64,000 bases of DNA, taken from contig DASZBX010000143.1 in the NCBI GenBank assembly GCA_035943635.1, forward strand, positions 1 through 64,000, in the 5' to 3' direction. This DNA comes from DASZBX01 sp035943635. Its GTDB lineage: Bacteria > Actinomycetota > Actinomycetes > Streptomycetales > Catenulisporaceae. Every line of letters begins with the position of its first letter. Positions within the stretch are counted from its first letter, which is position 1. The translations under genes and the position numbers were made by a program. This document shows positions 27,071-34,871 of this stretch, piece by piece. The notes below the pieces were generated by a model. That model was not told where the DNA came from. It saw only the letters and a list, made by a program, of their open reading frames with translations, and searched no databases.

Positions 27071-27483
27071 CCCGGGATGACGAGGAGCGGTTCGCCGACC
27101 TCTACCGCCAGCACCTGCCCATGGTCCGGCGTGTCGCGGCCGACGGCGTCCGCCGCGACGACCGCGGTCTCGTCGAGGACTTCGCGCAGGTGGTGTTCCT
27201 CCGGTTGTGGTCGTACCTGGCCGCCGGCAACCCGGTCGACCGGCCGGCCGCGCTTCTGGGCACCATCACCCGGCACACGCTCATCGACTACTACCGGGTC
27301 AAGCGCAACACCAGCACGGTCGCTGTCGACTTCACGGACTCGTTCGAGGCGTTCCGGCTGCCGGTGGCGCCGGGGGCCGAGGATGTCGCGGTGGCCCGGA
27401 TGGAGGCGTGCGAGCTGTTCGCCGGTGACCTGGGCGGCGGGGACGTGTTCGAGCGGGTTCTGTGTCTGGCGGTGGCTCGATGA
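27067..27483 (+). CDS. Sigma-70-like protein with region 2 only
   Basis: A 138-residue protein resembling an ECF sigma factor. Region 2 is clear: ERFADLYRQHLPMVRRVAADGV, then VEDFAQVVFLRLWSYLAAG (region 2.2/2.3) and LGTITRHTLIDYYR (region 2.4). The DNA-binding region 4 is absent; the protein ends about 30 residues after region 2 in ACELFAGDLGGGDVFERVL. It may be a decayed sigma factor or a core-RNA-polymerase-binding modulator. The stop overlaps the start of an RsbW-like ATPase gene (ATGA), the expected position for an anti-sigma partner. Confidence 0.7.
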   Translation: MTRDDEERFADLYRQHLPMVRRVAADGVRRDDRGLVEDFAQVVFLRLWSYLAAGNPVDRPAALLGTITRHTLIDYYRVKRNTSTVAVDFTDSFEAFRLPVAPGAEDVAVARMEACELFAGDLGGGDVFERVLCLAVAR

Positions 27484-27880
27484 GCGCCCCGACGATCGAG
27501 CCGGCGTCGCTGTTCTCCCTGGATCCGGCCGGCGACTTGGCGCCTGGGCACGCCCGCCGCTGGCTGCGCGCCGAACTGGTGGTGCGCGCCATGCCGGCCG
27601 GACTGGTCGAGGACGTGGTCCTGGTCGTGTCGGAGCTGGTGACCAACAGCGCGAAGTACGTCGGCGGCCGGGTCGTGGTCGGCCTGAAATCGTCGGCGAG
27701 GGCGAGCTGCGAGTGATGGTCCAGGACGACGGGATTCTCCCGCTCCTGCCCAACCACAGCGACGAGGGCGGGCGCGGCCTGGTGATCGCCGCGACCTTGG
27801 CCGAGTCCGTTTCCTACGAGCAGTGCGCGAAGGTCAAGCGCTTCACCTGCACATTCCCCCTTGAGGAGATGGCCGCATGA
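27480..27880 (+). pseudogene. RsbW-like anti-sigma ATPase, frameshifted
   Basis: A serine-kinase-type HATPase_c domain split between two frames. The first frame (27480-27716) gives ARRWLRAELV...DVVLVVSELVTNSAKYVGGRVVVGLK with the N-box (ELVTNSAKY). After a -1 shift near 27687-27689 the second frame gives EIVGEGELRVMVQDDG (G1 box) and GGRGLVIAATLAESVSYE (G2 box), ending TFPLEEMAA. One extra A in the AAA run would rejoin the frames into a normal protein of about 133 residues. It overlaps the sigma-like gene and the next gene at both ends, so the locus was once functional. A sequencing error cannot be excluded. Confidence 0.75.
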
Positions 27881-28518
27881 GCCAGGAAGACGAGAAGCGG
27901 CGCGAGGTCATCGCCGAAATCGCGAAGCGGCGTGAGTTCGTCGCCGGTCTGCGTGCAGCCGCCGACCTGATCGAGTCCACGCCGTGGCTGCCGGTGCCGT
28001 TCCACACGACCTTGCAGGCGGGTGTCGGCTACGGCCTGGACCAGGCCGGCCGGTTCGCCGCGGTGCGGCAGATCGCCGAGCAGCTCGGCGTGGACGTGGT
28101 GGAGACCTCGACCCGTGCCCGCGTGGCCGAGGTGGTGTTCCCCGGCGGGATCACGTACCTCGTACACGTCAACCCGGACGAGACGCAGGCGGGCCAGGCG
28201 CGGCGGGTGGTGCCCGCGTGCGAGGACAAGCCCGCCACGCCGGACCTCGTCCACGCCTTCCTGCCCGTCGGCATCCGTGCGCCCGAGCCCCGGTGTGGCG
28301 CTGCGGCGGGCCGCATGGCGCTGTTCGCGTACGACGTGACGTGCCATGCCTGCATCAAGCTGATGGCCGAGCAGGACCAGGCGGACACCGACGCACCGAC
28401 GTGCGCCCGCTGCGGCAAGCCGATCGAGCCCGCCTTGGTGGGTGGCTGGTGGCACGGCGGGATCGCCACGGACCACGAAGCAGTGCCGATCGCCGAGCAG
28501 GACGGGGGCGCGCGATGA
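27877..28518 (+). CDS. Hypothetical protein with C-terminal zinc-ribbon motif
   Basis: A 213-residue soluble protein. It begins with a helical section (EKRREVIAEIAKRREFVAGLRAAADLIES), then a beta part, and ends with two CxxC-type pairs, VTCHACIKLM and PTCARCGKPI, about 20 residues apart, likely a zinc ribbon. No family was recognised. It starts in an ATGA overlap with the ATPase gene and its stop overlaps the next small gene. Confidence 0.6.
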   Translation: MSQEDEKRREVIAEIAKRREFVAGLRAAADLIESTPWLPVPFHTTLQAGVGYGLDQAGRFAAVRQIAEQLGVDVVETSTRARVAEVVFPGGITYLVHVNPDETQAGQARRVVPACEDKPATPDLVHAFLPVGIRAPEPRCGAAAGRMALFAYDVTCHACIKLMAEQDQADTDAPTCARCGKPIEPALVGGWWHGGIATDHEAVPIAEQDGGAR

Positions 28519-28661
28519 AAGCGGCCCTCGTCTGCGTCGGCCTGGCGGTCGTCGCCCGGCACCCGGCCCTGACCTTCGTCCTGACGTCCGGCCTCGGCGC
28601 GGTCGTCGCCGGTCAGGCCGCGTACATCATCCGCGCCGCCCGGAAGGCGATGAAGCCGTGA
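28515..28661 (+). CDS. Small single-helix membrane protein
   Basis: A 48-residue protein with one hydrophobic helix (VVARHPALTFVLTSGLGAVVAGQAAYII) and a basic C-terminus (RAARKAMKP). It overlaps the upstream gene by four bases and the next one by four. It is too short for a family call; coupling within the operon is the main support. Confidence 0.55.
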   Translation: MKAALVCVGLAVVARHPALTFVLTSGLGAVVAGQAAYIIRAARKAMKP

Positions 28662-29113
28662 ACAAGCCGAACACCGTACAGCCCGCTACCGACATGTTCA
28701 CCCGCCCGTTCCCGACCTGCGCCCCGTGGTGCTCCGGCGAGCACTGGGACGGCGAGACCGAGGACGACCCGGGCACGTGCTTCGCCGAAGACGTCTCTGT
28801 GCCTTTCGGGGCCGGGACGGTCGAGGCCGCGATGAGCTTCGGGGCGGCGCGGGCCGAAGGCGGCAAGCCGGACGTGTCCGTGACCGTGTTCCTGCCGAGC
28901 CGGGACATCATCGACGGACTCGGCTTCACGGACCTCGCCGAGGCCGAGGTCGTCGCCCTGGTGCTGCTCGCCCAGCTCGCCGTGGCGCGCGGGGACCAGG
29001 CGATGGCCGAGCACTACAAGCAGGCGGCCGAAGTCGCCGCCCTGCGCACCCCCCTGACCGTGGCCGAGTCGAACCCGGCCGGCCGCACCGAATCCACCCT
29101 GGTTGGTGTCTGA
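28658..29113 (+). CDS. CPxWC-motif protein
   Basis: A 151-residue protein with TCAPWCSGEHWDGETEDDPGTC near residue 21, a predicted metal-binding knot like those at 25633 and 26693, followed by a beta sheet region (VSVTVFLPSRDI) and a long helix (LAEAEVVALVLLAQLAVARGDQAMAEHYKQA). It starts at a GTG that overlaps the previous stop. Function unknown. Confidence 0.62.
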   Translation: MNKPNTVQPATDMFTRPFPTCAPWCSGEHWDGETEDDPGTCFAEDVSVPFGAGTVEAAMSFGAARAEGGKPDVSVTVFLPSRDIIDGLGFTDLAEAEVVALVLLAQLAVARGDQAMAEHYKQAAEVAALRTPLTVAESNPAGRTESTLVGV

Positions 29114-30315
29114 TGACCACACCGCAACTGTCCTGGGCGCCGTCCGCAGAGACCTCCAAGCGCATCTTGTTCTACATCGGCGCGCTGCTCGTGCCCATCG
29201 GCGCCGTGGCGTTCGGGCTGAGCTTCGACTCGGTCATGCTGGCCGCGCGCCCGGTGTTCGGTGACGCGGCGTGGGCCGTGCCGTTGTTGTTGGACACCAC
29301 CCTGGCCGTGCTCACGGCCGCCGGCCTGATCCTGGAACTCAATGGCCTGCGCGCCCGGTTCGCGCAGAACTTCGCCCGGGTCCTGATCGGCTTGACGGTG
29401 TATGCGAACGTCAGTCCGGCGCACGGGCTGTATGCCCGGATGATGCATGGCGCCCCGCCGGTGGTCTGGGCCGGGCTGACGATCCTCGCTGAGCGCACGG
29501 TGCGCCGTCTGGTTGGCCTGGCCAGCGAGAGCCGCATGGAGAAGGTGCGTGCGATCCGGTGGCTGCTGGCCCCGGTCAGCACGTTCCGGCTCTGGCGCAA
29601 GATGCGCTTGTGGGAGATCACGAACTACAAGGTGGCGATCGCTCGCGAGCAGCAGCTGACCGCGTCCCGGGGCCTGCTGCGCGAGTGGCACGGCCGGGCT
29701 TGGCGCCGCCGGGCGCCGCGTGCCGAACTGCTTGCCGTCCGGCTGCAGGGCACCTCCGACAGGCCCGTCTCCGAGTTGCTGACCGAATCCGCCGAGGCGA
29801 TCGTTTCAGCCGCCCGTGCCGCCCTCCGGCCGATCCCGAACGTGGACCTGCAAGCCGTACTCGAACCTGCCCCGGAAGGCGTTCCCGAGGTCGCCCCGGC
29901 CCCGGTTCCCGAGGCTCCGGAGACCGGCGAGCAGGACCCGCCGAAGCCGCGCCCGAAGCGTACTCAGGGCCGCGGTAGGAAGGCCGCCCGGGGCACCGGT
30001 TTACGGCGCACCGAGGCACAGCTGATCGACGCCGGGGAAGCGCTGAACCAGCAGGCCATCGCGGAAACGGGTACGCCGATCTCCCTGCGCGCCCTCAAGT
30101 CCGGTTTGAAGGTCGGCCAACCGACCGCCGAGCGGATCCGCCTGAAGCTGATCGGTCCTGGGCTGATCCTGTCCGAGCCCGTACCCGACGCCGTACCCCA
30201 GGCCGACTCGGCTGCCGCCGAGTTCGGTATGACGCCGCTCCCGGAGTGGGCCGTCGCAAACCAGGTCGTGCGGGTGAACGGTGCCGACCTCGACTCCGTG
30301 GTTGCCCGGCTGTAA
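29113..30315 (+). CDS. DUF2637-like membrane protein with C-terminal winged-helix-like region
   Basis: A 400-residue protein. The first 140 residues hold four membrane segments (ILFYIGALLVPIGAVAFGLSF, AWAVPLLLDTTLAVLTAAGLIL, FARVLIGLTVYANVS, VWAGLTILAE), a layout I recall for DUF2637 proteins of actinomycete plasmids and integrative elements, some of which are called Spd-like spread proteins. A basic linker and Pro/Ala-rich stretch follow. The last 120 residues contain RRTEAQLIDAGEALNQQ and RALKSGLKVGQPTAERIRLKL, a possible DNA-binding winged helix. It probably aids plasmid-style intramycelial transfer; this is inference from the family. Confidence 0.7.
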   Translation: MTTPQLSWAPSAETSKRILFYIGALLVPIGAVAFGLSFDSVMLAARPVFGDAAWAVPLLLDTTLAVLTAAGLILELNGLRARFAQNFARVLIGLTVYANVSPAHGLYARMMHGAPPVVWAGLTILAERTVRRLVGLASESRMEKVRAIRWLLAPVSTFRLWRKMRLWEITNYKVAIAREQQLTASRGLLREWHGRAWRRRAPRAELLAVRLQGTSDRPVSELLTESAEAIVSAARAALRPIPNVDLQAVLEPAPEGVPEVAPAPVPEAPETGEQDPPKPRPKRTQGRGRKAARGTGLRRTEAQLIDAGEALNQQAIAETGTPISLRALKSGLKVGQPTAERIRLKLIGPGLILSEPVPDAVPQADSAAAEFGMTPLPEWAVANQVVRVNGADLDSVVARL

Positions 30316-30417
30316 TCGGCCGGACAGGTGGGCGGCGACCCCTCGCGGCCGTCGCCCCGCTTCGTCCGGCCCGGCCCGACTCCACCGACCGGATCCACTC
30401 TTTCGAAAGGCCTTCCC

Positions 30418-30897
30418 ATGATGAACCGTTGCCTTCCTCTGGTTCTGCTCGCGGCCGTGACGCTCGCCGGTGCTGCGGCGTGCGTTCCCGCACCGGACCA
30501 GGACGCCACGACGGGTCCGGCTGGCATCACCTACGTCACCACCCGGCCGGACACGAACCCGCACCCCTCGTGCACGGCCGCGTTCCCGACCGGTGGGCAC
30601 TCCGGCATCACCACCGCGCACGGGACCGTGACCGGAACGGTCGCCGTCACCTGCAACGGCACCGCGCACTACGCGTCCTACCTGGTCACCTTCGGGCACT
30701 CCACCGGCCAGGACGACGTGACCTACCCAGGCTCGACCACCTTCACCAGCACCCGGTCCCGGTACCAGATCACCGCGCGGTGCGCCCCGGGCCGGTGGGT
30801 CCTGGACATCACGATCCTGGCCACCGTCGACAACACCACCGTCAACGTGGTCACCAACGGCGACCAGGTCACCTTGACCAGTGCCGATTGCCGCTGA
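30418..30897 (+). CDS. Small secreted lipoprotein
   Basis: A protein of about 159 residues with a lipoprotein signal: MNRCLPLVLLAAVTLAGAAAC, lipobox cysteine at about 22 of the longer form. The mature domain is Thr-rich and beta-like, with three cysteines that could form disulfides (SCTAAF, VTCNGT, ARCAPG) plus a C-terminal one. Two ATG codons are adjacent; either gives the same signal peptide. It lies downstream of the membrane gene after a 100-bp gap. A surface role such as exclusion is possible but not shown. Confidence 0.65.
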   Translation: MMNRCLPLVLLAAVTLAGAAACVPAPDQDATTGPAGITYVTTRPDTNPHPSCTAAFPTGGHSGITTAHGTVTGTVAVTCNGTAHYASYLVTFGHSTGQDDVTYPGSTTFTSTRSRYQITARCAPGRWVLDITILATVDNTTVNVVTNGDQVTLTSADCR

Positions 30898-30997
30898 CCG
30901 GCGCCTGGCCGCCAGCCCGCGCCCAACCGGCCCGGCCGGTTGAGCAGCGGCGGGCGATCAGCCGACCACCCGGACCACGCACCGAAAGGACCATGAG

Positions 30998-31162
30998 ATG
31001 GCCAAGAGCAGCGCCTGGGAGGCGTCCCGCGAGAGCGACGCGAAGCTGAGGGCCGCACTGGAATCGGGTGACACGTCCACCGTCCAGATCGACCCGCGCA
31101 CGAACAAGATGCGCAACCAGGTCCTCCGCACCGTTTCCGGCAGGGGCGGATCGGGCCAGTAG
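30998..31162 (+). CDS. Small hypothetical protein
   Basis: A 54-residue hydrophilic protein (MAKSSAWEASRESDAKLRAA...). The ATG follows GAAAGGA at a good distance. The C-terminus, RTNKMRNQVLRTVSGRGGSGQ, is basic and could touch nucleic acid. It is absent from long-ORF lists because of its size; the ribosome site and codon pattern support it. Confidence 0.5.
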   Translation: MAKSSAWEASRESDAKLRAALESGDTSTVQIDPRTNKMRNQVLRTVSGRGGSGQ

Positions 31163-31197
31163 ACAACGCCAGACCCGACTGACAGAAAGGCGTTCCC

Positions 31198-31371
31198 ATG
31201 CCCACCAACAACCGCCGCGACGTCCACATCATCTACACCGACGGCCGCACCGACACCTTCACCGGAGTGCGCGAAGAGGTCAGCAGGGAGCTCGAAGACC
31301 TGCCGTTCAACGAGAGGTCGGGAGTCAGCTCCAGTAGTTCCGTCCCGACCCGCAGCACCAGGCGCGACTGA
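31198..31371 (+). CDS. Small hypothetical protein
   Basis: A 57-residue protein beginning MPTNNRRDVHIIYTDGRTDTF, which looks like a short beta hairpin, with a Ser-rich basic tail. GAAAGGCG precedes the ATG. It lies between another small gene and the translocase gene, all in one direction. No family recognised. Confidence 0.5.
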   Translation: MPTNNRRDVHIIYTDGRTDTFTGVREEVSRELEDLPFNERSGVSSSSSVPTRSTRRD

Positions 31372-31443
31372 TCCCGGCCGGGCGCGGCTGCTTCGAGGCC
31401 CGCCGCGCCCGGCCTTCTCCCACTACTGGAAGGACACCAGGTT

Positions 31444-33627
31444 ATGACACTGATCAACGATGCGGTGCCGATCGACACGGCCAACGGGCACACGCTCCCG
31501 CCGCAGTTCGAGGTGACGCCGCTACCGGCTGCGCCGGACCTCGAGGACGCGGTACCCGAAGGCTTCTCGCCCAGGGCCGGCGGGCCGGTCGCCGAGCCGG
31601 ACCGGCCGGCCCCGCGGGAGAGCGGGCGGCCGGGCCCGGTGCGCCGCGTCGTGACCCACCCGCACACCAAGTTCGCCGCACGCCATGCCGTGCACGTCGG
31701 CCTCGGTGTGCACGTCGCGGCCAAATCGGCCCGCGACAGCCGGACCACCGCGCGGCACGAAAGAATGATGCGCACGGCCGAGGCCGCCGGGGACCACGCC
31801 AAGGCCCTGGAATGGGAGCAGCGCGCCGCGGCGTTCCGCAAGGAGCGACACGACCGGCGCATCGCCCTGCTCAAGGCGGTCCCGCACGTGGCGAAGGCGA
31901 CGGTCATCGGCGCGGGCGTCACTATGGGAATGCTCTTGGCCCTCGGGATCGTTCTGGCGTTCGCCGGCCACGACATCCGTGCGGTCCTGGGTCCGCTGAT
32001 GGCCCTGGTGGACTCGGTCCGCTGGTGCGTGGAGGTGTTCGACCTGCTCTGGCGCCCGGTGCTGTGGACTGTGCCCGTGGTGGTCCTGGTGGCGTTGTGG
32101 GAGGCCGGGCGCCGGCACGCCGCGCACTCGAACGGGTGGGTCGCCAAGCTCCAGCCGCAGGGGCAGGACGCCGGGATCGTGGTGAGTGCGGACGGGATCG
32201 TGCGCGCCCTGCAGTCCCTGCCGGTCGCCGAGCTCAAGCGCGCGTTCAAGGGCGGGTGGATTCCCGCGTTCCCGCTCACTCCGGTCCGGGAGGGGCGCGG
32301 CTACCACGCGGTGATCGAGCTGCCGATGGACGTGACCCCGGGCATGGTCGCCGACCAGCGCGAGCGCCTGGCCCGCGCCCTGCACCGCGCGCCGGTCGAG
32401 GTGTGGGCCTCGGACGCGTCCAGGAAGGGCACCGGATCGGTCGGGAGCCTGGACCTGTGGGTCGCGGACCTCGGCGCCCTGTCGAGGGCAGCTCCGGAGT
32501 ACCCGCTGCTGAACGAGGGCACCGCGGACGTGTTCGAGGGCGTACCGGTCGGGGTCGTGCCGCGCGGTGACGGCCTGCTCGCCCCGATCGTCGGGAACAA
32601 CGCGGTCCTCGGCGGCATGATGGGCCAGGGCAAGTCCAACGCGTGCCGGGTGCTGATGCTCGGCTGTGCCCTGGACCCCCTCGCGGAGCTGTGGGTGTTC
32701 GTGCTGGCCAACAATGGCGACTTCGACGCGTATGAGCCGCGCCTGGCCCGGTACCGGCGCGGGGCGACCGACGACGTGACCGCGGACGCCCTGGGCGCGC
32801 TGCGGGACCTGTATGCGGAGGTCGACCGGCGCGAGGGGCGCCTGGCGGACCTGGGCGCGAAGAAGCTCACCCGGAAGATCGCGGCGGACAACGAGGACCT
32901 GCGCCCGATCATCGCGCTGTTCTCCGAATGCCACGAGCTCTTCGGGCATAAGGAGTTCGGCGAGGAGGCCGAGGACGTCGCCGTGAGTGTGATGCGCCGG
33001 GCCCGGAAGGCCGGGATCGTGCTGATCTTCGATACCCAGCAGGCCAGGAAGGGCGCGATCCCCCCGAAGGTCGTGGGCCTGGTCAGCGTCAACGGCTGCT
33101 TCTACGTCAAGTCCTGGCGCGACAACGACGGGTTCCTCGGTGACGGCAGCTTTGCCGCCGGTATCCGGGCGACCGACCTGCGCCCGGGTGTCGACCGCGG
33201 AACGTCCCTGATCACCGGGGTATCGGTCGAGCTGTACGAGATCCTGAAGTGGTACTTCGTCGAGGTCGACGACGACACCGGGTTCGACGCCGCGGCCGAG
33301 GTGATCGCCCGGGCGGTGGCGAACATCGCCCCGGGGACCAGGGTGGCGAGCAACGCGCCGGAGCCGAAGCCGCTCGAACGCCGGGACCTGCTCGCCGACC
33401 TGGTCGAAGTTCTCGGCGACGAGCCGGTCCCCGCCGCCCAGGCCGCCAAGCGCCTGGCGGTGCTCGCCCCGACGTGGGCGCCCTACCGATCGCTGACCGG
33501 TCCGAGGCTGGTCGAGGTGCTTCTCGACGACCACGGCGTCAAGGTTCCGTCGACCTCGAACCGGTACCCGATCGACCCGGTCGCGGTGCGCTCCGCCATG
33601 GCTCGGCGCGGGGTCGGCGGGAGTTAG
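31444..33627 (+). CDS. TraB/FtsK-SpoIIIE type DNA translocase of the element
   Basis: A 727-residue conjugation protein. In actinomycete integrative elements a single FtsK-like hexamer moves double-stranded DNA between cells. It has a disordered N-terminus, two or three membrane segments (about 155-180, 187-205, 210-225), then the motor domain with Walker A GGMMGQGKSNACR (about 395) and a Walker B-like strand RPIIALFSECHELF (about 482). RRARKAGIVLIFDTQQ follows at about 520. The last 90 residues (LLADLVEVLGDEPVP...VPSTSNRYPID) look like a winged helix that could read the transfer locus. A conserved acidic Walker B residue is replaced by Ser-Glu, as in some element-borne relatives. Confidence 0.88.
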   Translation: MTLINDAVPIDTANGHTLPPQFEVTPLPAAPDLEDAVPEGFSPRAGGPVAEPDRPAPRESGRPGPVRRVVTHPHTKFAARHAVHVGLGVHVAAKSARDSRTTARHERMMRTAEAAGDHAKALEWEQRAAAFRKERHDRRIALLKAVPHVAKATVIGAGVTMGMLLALGIVLAFAGHDIRAVLGPLMALVDSVRWCVEVFDLLWRPVLWTVPVVVLVALWEAGRRHAAHSNGWVAKLQPQGQDAGIVVSADGIVRALQSLPVAELKRAFKGGWIPAFPLTPVREGRGYHAVIELPMDVTPGMVADQRERLARALHRAPVEVWASDASRKGTGSVGSLDLWVADLGALSRAAPEYPLLNEGTADVFEGVPVGVVPRGDGLLAPIVGNNAVLGGMMGQGKSNACRVLMLGCALDPLAELWVFVLANNGDFDAYEPRLARYRRGATDDVTADALGALRDLYAEVDRREGRLADLGAKKLTRKIAADNEDLRPIIALFSECHELFGHKEFGEEAEDVAVSVMRRARKAGIVLIFDTQQARKGAIPPKVVGLVSVNGCFYVKSWRDNDGFLGDGSFAAGIRATDLRPGVDRGTSLITGVSVELYEILKWYFVEVDDDTGFDAAAEVIARAVANIAPGTRVASNAPEPKPLERRDLLADLVEVLGDEPVPAAQAAKRLAVLAPTWAPYRSLTGPRLVEVLLDDHGVKVPSTSNRYPIDPVAVRSAMARRGVGGS

Positions 33628-33668
33628 ATCCCTCGGTTCGAGTTAGATCCGTAACCCGCTGGTAGATC
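33621..33668. repeat. Short direct repeats at the end of the translocase gene
   Basis: GAGTTAGATCC occurs at 33621-33631 and 33640-33650 (period 19), with a related GGTAGATCA from 33660. GTTAAC-type motifs follow up to 33720. TraB-type translocases bind clusters of short repeats (clt) near their gene, so this is a candidate binding locus. Confidence 0.45.
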
Positions 33669-33730
33669 AATTGGTTAACTGTGCTGTTCAGCATGGATTA
33701 ACTGAGTTACGCGGGTTAACGCAGTGATAG

Positions 33731-33763
33731 GGCCGCCCCTGGACAGCCGCGGGGCGGCCTTTT
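33731..33763 (+). terminator. Rho-independent terminator after the translocase operon
   Basis: A perfect 9-bp stem (GGCCGCCCC / GGGGCGGCC) with an 11-base loop is followed directly by TTTT. It lies 104 bp after the translocase stop and ends the left-arm operon. Confidence 0.85.
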
Positions 33764-33797
33764 CCGTACCTGCGCGTCGTCACTTAACTCGCTGCGC

Positions 33798-34019
33798 CTA
33801 CTTGCCCCGGATGATCTGGTCGACGCGCGAGCCGGTCATGCCGAACATCTGGCCGATGGCGGCGAAGCTGTGGTCTTTCTTCAGCTCGGCGAACGCGTCG
33901 CGGCGGATGCGCCGGAGGTCTTCGGTCAGGTCGACGGCGGCCTGAGCGCGCTCGCGGGCGTCGGGGATGGCTTGGACCGCTGTGGCGGCGTCTGTGCGGA
34001 TCTTCTCGGGACTCTTCAT
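33798..34019 (-). CDS. Small HTH regulator
   Basis: A 73-residue protein. The C-terminal half reads ELKKDHSFAAIGQMFGMTGSRVDQIIRGK, a compact helix-turn-helix of the sigma-region-4/Xre-like kind; the N-terminal half is one long helix (ARERAQAAVDLTEDLRRIRRDAF). The chosen ATG at 34019 lies seven bases after a TATACT -10 box, so the mRNA is probably leaderless. A perfect 7-3-7 palindrome (CTTGAAG-TTT-CTTCAAG) overlaps its promoter, suggesting autoregulation. It is divergent from the small gene at 34131. Confidence 0.7.
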   Translation of the reverse strand: MKSPEKIRTDAATAVQAIPDARERAQAAVDLTEDLRRIRRDAFAELKKDHSFAAIGQMFGMTGSRVDQIIRGK

Positions 34020-34026
34020 GGTTCTG

Positions 34027-34090
34027 AGTATAGCTTTCCTTGAAGTTTCTTCAAGAAAAACTTGACGCCAATCACTCCGGGGCATACAGT
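34027..34090. promoter_or_regulatory. Divergent promoters with palindromic operator
   Basis: On the - strand TTGAAG (34054-34049), a 16-base spacer and TATACT (34032-34027) sit seven bases before the ATG of the HTH gene. On the + strand TTGACG (34062-34067), 17 bases and TACAGT (34085-34090) serve the gene at 34131. The palindrome CTTGAAG-TTT-CTTCAAG is at 34039-34055 and a third CTTGAAG is at 34107-34113. Confidence 0.65.
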
Positions 34091-34130
34091 GAAGTTACAA
34101 GGAAAACTTGAAGCCGGAGAGGGAAAACCA

Positions 34131-34355
34131 ATGGTCACGAACATGAAGCTCGTCGGAGTCCTCGACACCGAGATCACCAACCTGAACAACCACATCACGA
34201 AGCTGACCGCCACTGCCGCCAACCCGGCCGCCTACGGGGACCTCGCCGAAGTCGCCACCTACGAACTCCCCGGCCGCCGCCAGCAGCTCGCCGCAGCCGA
34301 GGCCAGGCGCACCGCCCGCCTCACCGCCCGCTTCCGGACCACCACCGCGGCCTGA
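34131..34355 (+). CDS. Small helical hypothetical protein
   Basis: A 74-residue protein, mostly alpha-helical with coiled-coil character (VLDTEITNLNNHITKLTATAANP, RRQQLAAAEARRTARL). GGAGAGGG lies upstream of the ATG. It has its own strong promoter divergent from the HTH gene and is therefore probably its target. No family recognised. Confidence 0.55.
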   Translation: MVTNMKLVGVLDTEITNLNNHITKLTATAANPAAYGDLAEVATYELPGRRQQLAAAEARRTARLTARFRTTTAA

Positions 34356-34450
34356 CCGCGCCGGCCGGGGCGGCGGCACAGTCGCCGCCCCGGCCCGTTC
34401 GCCCAGACCACGCACACCCACCGCATCCGAACCCGCCCGAGGAGCCCGCC

Positions 34451-34840
34451 ATGGCCACCATCACCGCCACCATCACCCGCCCGATCAGCAGCCCCCTTGC
34501 CGCCATCCGGGCCCGCATCGCCGCCTACCGCTCCGGCCGGGCCGCGGCCCGCCTGGCCGCCGAGGTCGCCGCCGCGAACAACGGCCGACTGACAATCGCC
34601 ATGTTCCTCGGCTACCTCGGCATGGACCCGGCCGCCATCGGCAAGAACGAAGTCCAGTTCGGCAAGGCCGTGGCCGCCGCCTACCGCGCAGCCCACCAGG
34701 GCGCCGAGCCCGCCAAGAACGGCGCGGCGCTCGTCCGGGGCAAGGTCTTCCGCGTCAACGCCTACCGCTGGGACGAGCTGGGGCTCCTGACCGCCGTCGC
34801 CATCACCTACCCGGCCGTGAGCACCTTGGTCGGCGCCTGA
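34451..34840 (+). CDS. Hypothetical protein
   Basis: A 129-residue protein with a basic, Ala/Arg-rich N-terminus and a folded-looking core (MFLGYLGMDPAAIGKNEVQFGKAVAAAYRAAHQGAEP). GAGGAG precedes the ATG. It is co-directional with the small gene upstream and convergent with the CYTH gene. No recognised family or motif. Confidence 0.55.
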   Translation: MATITATITRPISSPLAAIRARIAAYRSGRAAARLAAEVAAANNGRLTIAMFLGYLGMDPAAIGKNEVQFGKAVAAAYRAAHQGAEPAKNGAALVRGKVFRVNAYRWDELGLLTAVAITYPAVSTLVGA

Positions 34841-34871
34841 CGGTCCCGCTCCACCTGCCCGCGAGCCCCCG

